From Larix sibirica (lineage: Eukaryota; Streptophyta; Pinopsida; Pinales; Pinaceae), in the NCBI GenBank assembly GCA_004151065.3, contig NWUY0300021621.1:2050-14954 (forward strand): a DNA stretch of 12,905 nt, given 5' to 3'. Within the stretch, counting starts at the first letter, position 1; each line of letters starts with the position of its first letter. A model generated the notes under the pieces. It had not been told where the DNA came from and did no database searches. It worked only from the letters and a program-made list of their open reading frames with translations. Positions 8,066 to 12,905 of this stretch are shown in pieces. The translations under genes were made by a program, and so were the position numbers.

Positions 8066-10480
8066 TCAATTTCTCCTTTGTCTAGGTTGTGGTGATGACG
8101 TTGAGGCAACTTGGGGTGACTGAAGCACTATAGGTTCTTTACTCCTAAGTAATGCTATTTTAGTCCACTCATTTCCTTTAGGGTATTTGAATTCAATCAT
8201 CTATCTCGCAACAATATCCAACTCTGTAAAGAGATCAAATGAAGCAGGTTGCAGACTTTAATATAGGCCAACATGATTATTTAGAACTCTGAATTTAATA
8301 GACAATAAATGAAAATCAACTTGCTTGTAAGAGGGCCAATAAAATCCCTGAATTGTTGAATATTATTCCTTTGTTTGATCAATACACCACTGTATATCTC
8401 AAGAATATAAAACCAATTATAAGTCATCCATGATGAAGGAAAACCAATTTTAATTAAATGATTAAACCTTTCTTTGAAATACTGACCATTTTGACTCGTT
8501 CCATTACACTTATTTTGAGCTATTAGTATTAAATATCTCTTTGTTTGAACCTCACTCGCTGCCATTATCGTAGAGGTTGAGTAATTGGATCCTAGTACAA
8601 CTAGGTCGAACTGAGTTCTATTCAAAAACTTAATTACATCTTCAACAACTTGTACTTTGTCCCCCAACTAAATCTAGACCTTACTTATGTAAATATGTAT
8701 TCTTTGAGATCTAGAGCTTCAATTTGTTGTATTAAATCGAAATGAACTTTGAAATTATACATGATTACTGTAATTTGATCTAATATGACAAGTTTTGCTC
8801 CATTAAAAAATCTTCTTCCTACTACCTTCTTCATGACATCCTCCAAAAAAAATTTCAAGTCATTAGTTTTTTGATTCACATCCATTATAACCTTACCCTT
8901 CTACATTATTTTTTCATGACAGTCTTTAATCACAATATATTTCTTCCTATTGTTGTCTTCAGCTCCAGAATATCCACATCTTTCAATTTGAGATTTGGTT
9001 CCTTTCTCTCAATCTCTGAAAAAAGTTCAGAAACTTTATTCTTCATTGTTACTACTTATTCTGCTTTTGTCCTTGATTTAGTAAGATATTCACCTTGATG
9101 ATCTCTACATCTAGTGTGGACTACTATTGAGCTAAGCTACCAGATGTTGTTGTTTCTTTTTCTTCCTTCAACTTATCAATTATGTGGTATAATCTGACCT
9201 TTTTTCTCTTTTAACTTGGAAACTTGACTTAACAAATGTTCCTTTTCCTTTTGAGCTTTAACAATCTCTTTAGTCTAAATATGTTCTACACTCATCTTCA
9301 GTTTGGACTTCAAAAGTTGAATTTTTCATATGTTTTTTTATTATTATTATTGGTTTAACCACTTATTTATTGTCTAGGTCTTACAGAGACCAACCAAATT
9401 TTGTTCTGAATCATTAACATTCACAAGTTTAGCTTTATTAATGACTTTTTGTTGCTTCAACTGATTTTCCAACTTTGTTGTCATTCCTCTAAGTTTTTTG
9501 ACATTAGTTTTGGCTTGCAATAAGTCTCTTGATACTACATCTTCTATTTGTTTATGCCATCTTATTTTATCAATTACATGCATATCATTTGGATCAATTG
9601 TAACTTTCATGGTTTCTTGTTCATGCACTTTAATCTCAGCTTCAATATTATCAACCTCTGGTTGAAAGACTGACATGCCAAGTAATCCTTTGTCATAAAT
9701 GACAGAAGTTAATAATCTAGGAGGTGCAATCCCCTCATGTACTTTAGAATATAATTTTGCCTTAGATTGACTTGAGTGCTTATTTATTGAGGCCATTTCA
9801 ACAAAGAAACCTAAATCTTTCTCACTCACCAAATTGGATGAACTGTCTTTACTTATGATGTCCTATGATTTTCCTTCAGGTGCAAGAGGTGTAGGCATCT
9901 TAACAATGGAAACTATGTACTTCTATGACACCTTTTTACCAACATCCTTGTCACGAATTTCAATCATTTCTACATCTAATTCCAACTCGTTTTTTTGAAT
10001 CTCATTCTGATTCTTGTTCTAATAGACTAATTCCCCTTCTACTCTTATTCTTTTTGGGAATGGCTCAGTAGTTTAAATTGATTGAAGTCCACTTCATTAT
10101 TCTATTCTTGTCTTTCTTTTTAGCATATCCTTGTCAATTGTGTCCATTATATAATCCATATGTTGTACTGGCAAACTTTTATTTGGATTCATAACCATGG
10201 TAACCATAGCGTTGGCTACTGTATGTACTGTATTTATTGCAGTTGACAGTTGATCATCATCAATTTGAATAATCTCCAATGGTGAATTTTGTTGACTACC
10301 AGATTCCTTCTTGGCTATCTGCCTCATGCTTGACTGAACAAATTGCCCCTGCAAAAGTTCTTGCACATGTATTCAACTGTCTTTGTTTTCCAACCTTTCA
10401 ACTTCTGAATCTGCAAGATGAATATAAGGAGTAGAAGTTAGAACTGATGGAGATGAAGCTTTTTCAGAATCTTAAACTCG
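8066..10480 (-). pseudogene. Decayed gene for a large coiled-coil-rich protein, probably retroelement-related
   Basis: A single minus-strand coding signal runs about 2.4 kb, equivalent to roughly 800 codons. From 10480 to 9374 one frame is continuous except for stops at 10474, 10375, 10099, 10096, 10075, 10021, 9925, 9865 and 9376 (first base of each, minus strand). Further pieces, in changing frames, are 9322-9191 (KLKMSVEHI, then SKLKEKK), 9198-9121 (DKLKEEKETTT), 9046-8930 (KNKVSELFSEIERKEPNLK), 8885-8685, 8667-8281 and 8254-8066. The heptad-like spacing of L, I and V among K, E and Q indicates long coiled coils between about 9600 and 8950. The first part is acidic and Q/S-rich (SPLEIIQIDDDQLS). 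I do not recognise the family. A simple TAA repeat near 9338-9349 breaks one junction. The LTR-like leader just beyond its 3' end suggests a retroelement ORF; a decayed host gene is the alternative. It ends next to the RBOH exons, which lie on the other strand. Confidence 0.65.
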
Positions 10481-10511
10481 GTACATTTTGTTTTGGATTT
10501 AAATTGCGTAG

Positions 10512-10795
10512 GTATGATAAAAATGCAGATGAATGGATTTCTGAGAACAAAGTAAGAGGTAATGAGTTTTCTTAAAGTGTAATTTCTTTGATTTCTGTCA
10601 ATTGCATTGAAGGTATGGATTCTTATGGAAGGCATGCTGGAAACAGATAGATTAGTAATTTAATGGAATATTACATATTAAGTTATTATGCTCAGTGGGT
10701 CAGCGAACAAGGTTACGAAGCTCATGGAACACGCTGAAGAGTACGTAAATTTAATCATTGAAGAGCTAGATCCAGACCATATGGGATACATTGAG
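10512..10795 (+). pseudogene. RBOH: Respiratory burst oxidase homolog (NADPH oxidase) fragment, two exons
   Basis: RBOH proteins are plasma-membrane NADPH oxidases that make superoxide and are activated by Ca2+ through N-terminal EF-hands. The second exon here (10683-10795) encodes SGSANKVTKLMEHAEEYVN followed by LIIEELDPDHMGYIE. This matches the hallmark SASANKL...EEYA.LIMEELDPD.GYIE region after EF-hand 1. The first exon (10512-10558) encodes YDKNADEWISENKVR, the EF-hand loop itself. The intron 10559-10682 has GT-AG ends, and a donor-like GT follows GAG at 10796. An AG precedes 10512. In the loop the usual glycine at position 6 is E and the glutamate at position 12 is K, so Ca2+ binding should fail. 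The exon junction encodes about one residue fewer than expected. No exon 1, later EF-hand, transmembrane, FAD or NADPH exons were found, although flanking exons could lie outside the window. Homology is firm; pseudogene status is an inference. Confidence 0.8.
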
Positions 10796-10895
10796 GTCAT
10801 TTTTGCATCATGCAAACCAAATTTTCAAGCAAATTTATCTAATTTTTTTCCTTATAGATGCATTCATATCTCTAAATTCTACTCAATTTGATCTT
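10796..10895 (+). other. RBOH: Start of the intron after the RBOH exons
   Basis: The sequence begins gtcatttttg directly after the GAG codon. The next RBOH exon would be expected to encode a LWQLE-like segment, which I cannot find here. A pyrimidine-rich tract ending in ccttatag (to 10857) resembles a 3' splice site, but the sequence after it does not encode RBOH. Confidence 0.4.
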
Positions 10896-11262
10896 GGGCG
10901 CTCGATGAAGAATGGAGGCCCACGAACGACAAGAAGAAATATAGTTCAAAGGGGATTCGATGATCTGACGGGCTATCGTAATAGATTATGTGCTTTTATT
11001 TGTGTAATAAGAGTTATCGGTTGAGCATGCCCCTATCCTCGCCAATTGAGGAGTTATGATAATTTTGTTGTCAACTATAGTTCCTGGCAAGCAAAAATGC
11101 AATGCGAGGCTTCGTTCGGTTTCTTTCTTTTGATCTGGTTCGAAAAAAAAACTGGTATATCCGCTGGTTTCTTTTCCCGAGCTCGGCCTCCTATATTTTT
11201 TAGACCATACCTGGCTTTGCCTTACGGATTCGGAATAAGCAGCATAAGAAGTTGAAAACCTT
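10896..11262. other. CpG-rich island of foreign composition, possibly organelle-derived DNA
   Basis: This block holds about 18 CpG dinucleotides in 370 bp and roughly 40% G+C, whereas flanking DNA is AT-rich and CpG-poor. Overlapping plus-strand frames (10791-11024 and 11046-11255) include an aromatic, basic stretch (FFSRARPPIFFRPYLALPYG) with the flavour of plant mitochondrial ORFs. I cannot match it to a named mitochondrial or plastid gene. It lies where the intron after the RBOH exons should be. An insertion of mitochondrial DNA is my preferred reading. A piece of a young transposon or an unmethylated regulatory island is also possible. Confidence 0.4.
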
Positions 11263-12070
11263 GCGTATTGTTTTGGTGAATCTGACCGAGGTTTTTAATT
11301 TCATATTACCTTTCAACTAAGGCAACTGAAATCTCTATTGCAAGACTTGACTTCTAGAAGGCTTGACTTATTCAAAGGAATTACATGCAAACTATAGTTA
11401 AAATTTGAACCAACAAATATTATCGGTGCCGAGTAGAGAGACTGATTTTCCTCACCTGGTTTTGTGGGTACACTGTGTTCATGATTTTCTTTGGCCTTTA
11501 TGGTTTGTAATGAAATACATTCAAAATACCCATTAAGCAGTGTTTTATAGATTTTCACTATATTTTTAATTAATTCCATTTAGGTGTTAGATATCAAAGC
11601 CGGTGAAATATGAACTTTATGGGTCCAAGTTTTCCAAATTTTATGTCTAGAACTTGATGCGTGTATCTTTTTGGAAGAGCTTTCTGATGTATGTTTCCTG
11701 CGATTGAGGGTTTTACTGTTAGACAAGACAAATCCATTCATCAAATGGGAATTAATAGGAAGCCAAAACGGGTGCCTCTTTCCTGTGACCTAAAATTAAT
11801 CCCTTCAAGGTTTTAATTTTCCTAGATGAATGTGGTTACTAGTTCATAACTTTTGAATTTTTTGACTCTCAGTTGTTTGAATGAACTTTGGTTGTTTTGG
11901 GCATACCCCTAACTACTTCACAATATATATCTCATCCCCTTTACGGTTGTAAGCATCCCGATTCTGATGCCAAGTCCATAGAGCATNGTTCAGTTTTTAT
12001 AAAGTTAAGTGAAAGTTTCATTAAATTTCGTATTTATACATTATTTTTGAAAAATCGTATTCAAATCTTA
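11263..12070. other. T-rich, intron-like sequence with no gene called
   Basis: The plus strand is T-rich with short pyrimidine tracts, as in plant introns, which would suit continuation of an RBOH intron. The 88-codon minus frame (11313-11579) has no recognised domain, and the 66-codon frame at 11888-12088 spans an ambiguous base (n at 11986). Neither is supported as a gene. Confidence 0.4.
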
Positions 12071-12427
12071 TTGGATAAAAGGTCTTGAATTGACAATTTT
12101 AATCATTGACGAGTATTAAAAAAACTAAGAAAAATAACCAAAAAATATTTATACCTAGACCTTACCCACCTTACTTGAGATTTGCTATTGCTTGGCGTGC
12201 AAGCAACCAGTCTGTCCACTGTCAACCATGCTTATAGTAGTTATTGTCATATTATTCGTCCCTGCCGCAGGCAGATGACTATATGTTCCGCTTTTTGCAA
12301 TTAATCTTACAACAAGATATTTTTAGTCATTATATTCTATAAAGTCATTATAGATAATAATATTTTTTGATATTTTTTTTAAAGCTAATTGGATAAAAGC
12401 TTTTGATTTGACAATTTTTATCATTCA
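12071..12427. repeat. Pair of direct repeats about 318 bp apart
   Basis: The copy at 12071-12107 (ttggataaaaggtcttgaat, then tgacaattttaatcatt) recurs at 12389-12425 (ttggataaaagcttttgatt, then tgacaatttttatcatt) with about five differences in 37 bases. Between them are a GC-richer patch and a small hairpin (CTGCC-gca-GGCAG, 12262-12274). The repeats could be ends of a small element or a diverged segmental duplication. No coding content lies between them. Confidence 0.6.
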
Positions 12428-12536
12428 TCCAATTAACAAAAATTATAAAATAAAAATAATTTACACAAACATTATAATTTAGAAACAATATTTATGACAT
12501 ATCATTTATTTTCTGAATCTGCCATATGTCAGATTA

Positions 12537-12572
12537 TTGAGGTTCTTTGGCTCATTGAGACTCTTTGGCACT
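12537..12572. repeat. Two-copy 18-bp tandem repeat
   Basis: The words ttgaggttctttggctca and ttgagactctttggcact are adjacent and match at 14 of 18 bases. They occur at the start of a 62-codon frame (12537-12725), which lacks a recognised domain. Its repeated words simply reflect the DNA repeats. Confidence 0.6.
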
Positions 12573-12623
12573 CCTCTATTAAATAACTTCTCTTTCCCGC
12601 CAAGTGAAAATGTGCCTACACTA

Positions 12624-12687
12624 TCTAGAGACATCGAAGGGAGGGCCATATCTAGAGACATCGAAGAACTCTCTAGAGACATGGAAG
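12624..12687. repeat. Three-copy repeat of a 16-bp word
   Basis: The word tctagagacatcgaag occurs at 12624 and 12651 and, with one change (tctagagacatggaag), at 12672. Spacings are 27 and 21 bp, both multiples of three, so in one plus-strand frame it gives a recurring SRDIE/SRDME peptide. That frame keeps phase for 62 codons but has no identified family. Each copy contains the palindrome TCTAGA. Confidence 0.75.
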
Positions 12688-12905
12688 CTTGTATTTCGAT
12701 CAGTTGGCTTTTTGGGATGGCTTAAGGATTTCTAGTGTTGACTTCGGTCTCTGTTTGATTTCTATATGCAAATTCAAGATTTAAATATCTTTCCCTGCAG
12801 ACGTTAAAATTCGGCATTGTAATTTTATAGAGAATTTTGCTATTAATGCTTTAACATTGTCACTTAGCTTGTACCTTTAAGTCTTCATAGTGAGAGTTCC
12901 TTTTA
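12688..12905. other. Window end, no feature seen
   Basis: This is AT-rich sequence without a supportable frame, RNA gene or repeat. Confidence 0.4.

Noticed and set aside
8871-9098. 75-codon plus-strand ORF
   Set aside because: It is antisense to the coiled-coil pseudogene; F, L and S richness is what reversed K/E codons give.
10438-10635. 65-codon minus-strand ORF
   Set aside because: It lies opposite the RBOH exon and intron and in a different frame from the adjacent coiled-coil pseudogene, with no motif of its own.
11313-11579. 88-codon minus-strand ORF
   Set aside because: It has no domain, a chance-like composition, and lies in intron-like T-rich sequence.
1-12905. CRISPR array or bacterial defence island
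   Set aside because: No array of uniform repeats and spacers exists, and the plant splice sites and motifs rule out a prokaryotic context.

Overview
The window looks like non-coding DNA from a large plant nuclear genome, possibly a gymnosperm. It is AT-rich, has almost no intact reading frames, and carries decayed repeats, plant-style promoter and telobox motifs, and fragments of spliced genes. One ambiguous base (n) lies at 11986. No complete protein-coding gene is visible. Most ATG-initiated frames are short and look like chance openings.

Layout. 1-1000: a promoter-like block with a three-copy degenerate tandem repeat (405-610), a TATA box (680) and an unassigned open frame (685-924). 1000-4500: AT-rich sequence with no supportable gene and a few hairpins and short repeats. 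4526-4765: a degenerate tandem array of three units, the first holding a 25-bp near-perfect palindrome. 5146-5396: a minus-strand element with correctly spaced tRNA-type A and B boxes and a poly-A-like tail, probably an old SINE. 6071-6310: an LTR-like leader with a telobox inside a palindrome and a TATA box. 6623-6805: a small charged ORF of unknown origin. 7720-7917: a second LTR-like leader, on the minus strand.

8066-10480, minus strand: the remains of one long gene of about 2.4 kb encoding a coiled-coil-rich protein. It is broken by several in-frame stops and at least four frame changes. Its end runs toward the minus-strand LTR-like leader, so it may be a retroelement ORF, but the family was not recognised.

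10512-10795, plus strand: two adjacent exons of a plant respiratory burst oxidase homolog (RBOH, NADPH oxidase). They cover the first EF-hand and the following helical segment and are separated by a short GT-AG intron. The EF-hand loop has lost key residues and the exon junction is about one codon short, so this is read as a pseudogene or gene fragment. Other RBOH exons were not found. Next comes a CpG-rich island (10896-11262) unlike its surroundings, perhaps an organelle-DNA insertion, then T-rich intron-like sequence and short direct repeats to the end.

The parts do not form a working pathway. The picture is a mosaic of decayed mobile elements around an RBOH remnant. No previously undescribed functional system could be demonstrated. 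The best leads are the unidentified coiled-coil gene, the mosaic RBOH/CpG-island segment, and the SINE-like element.
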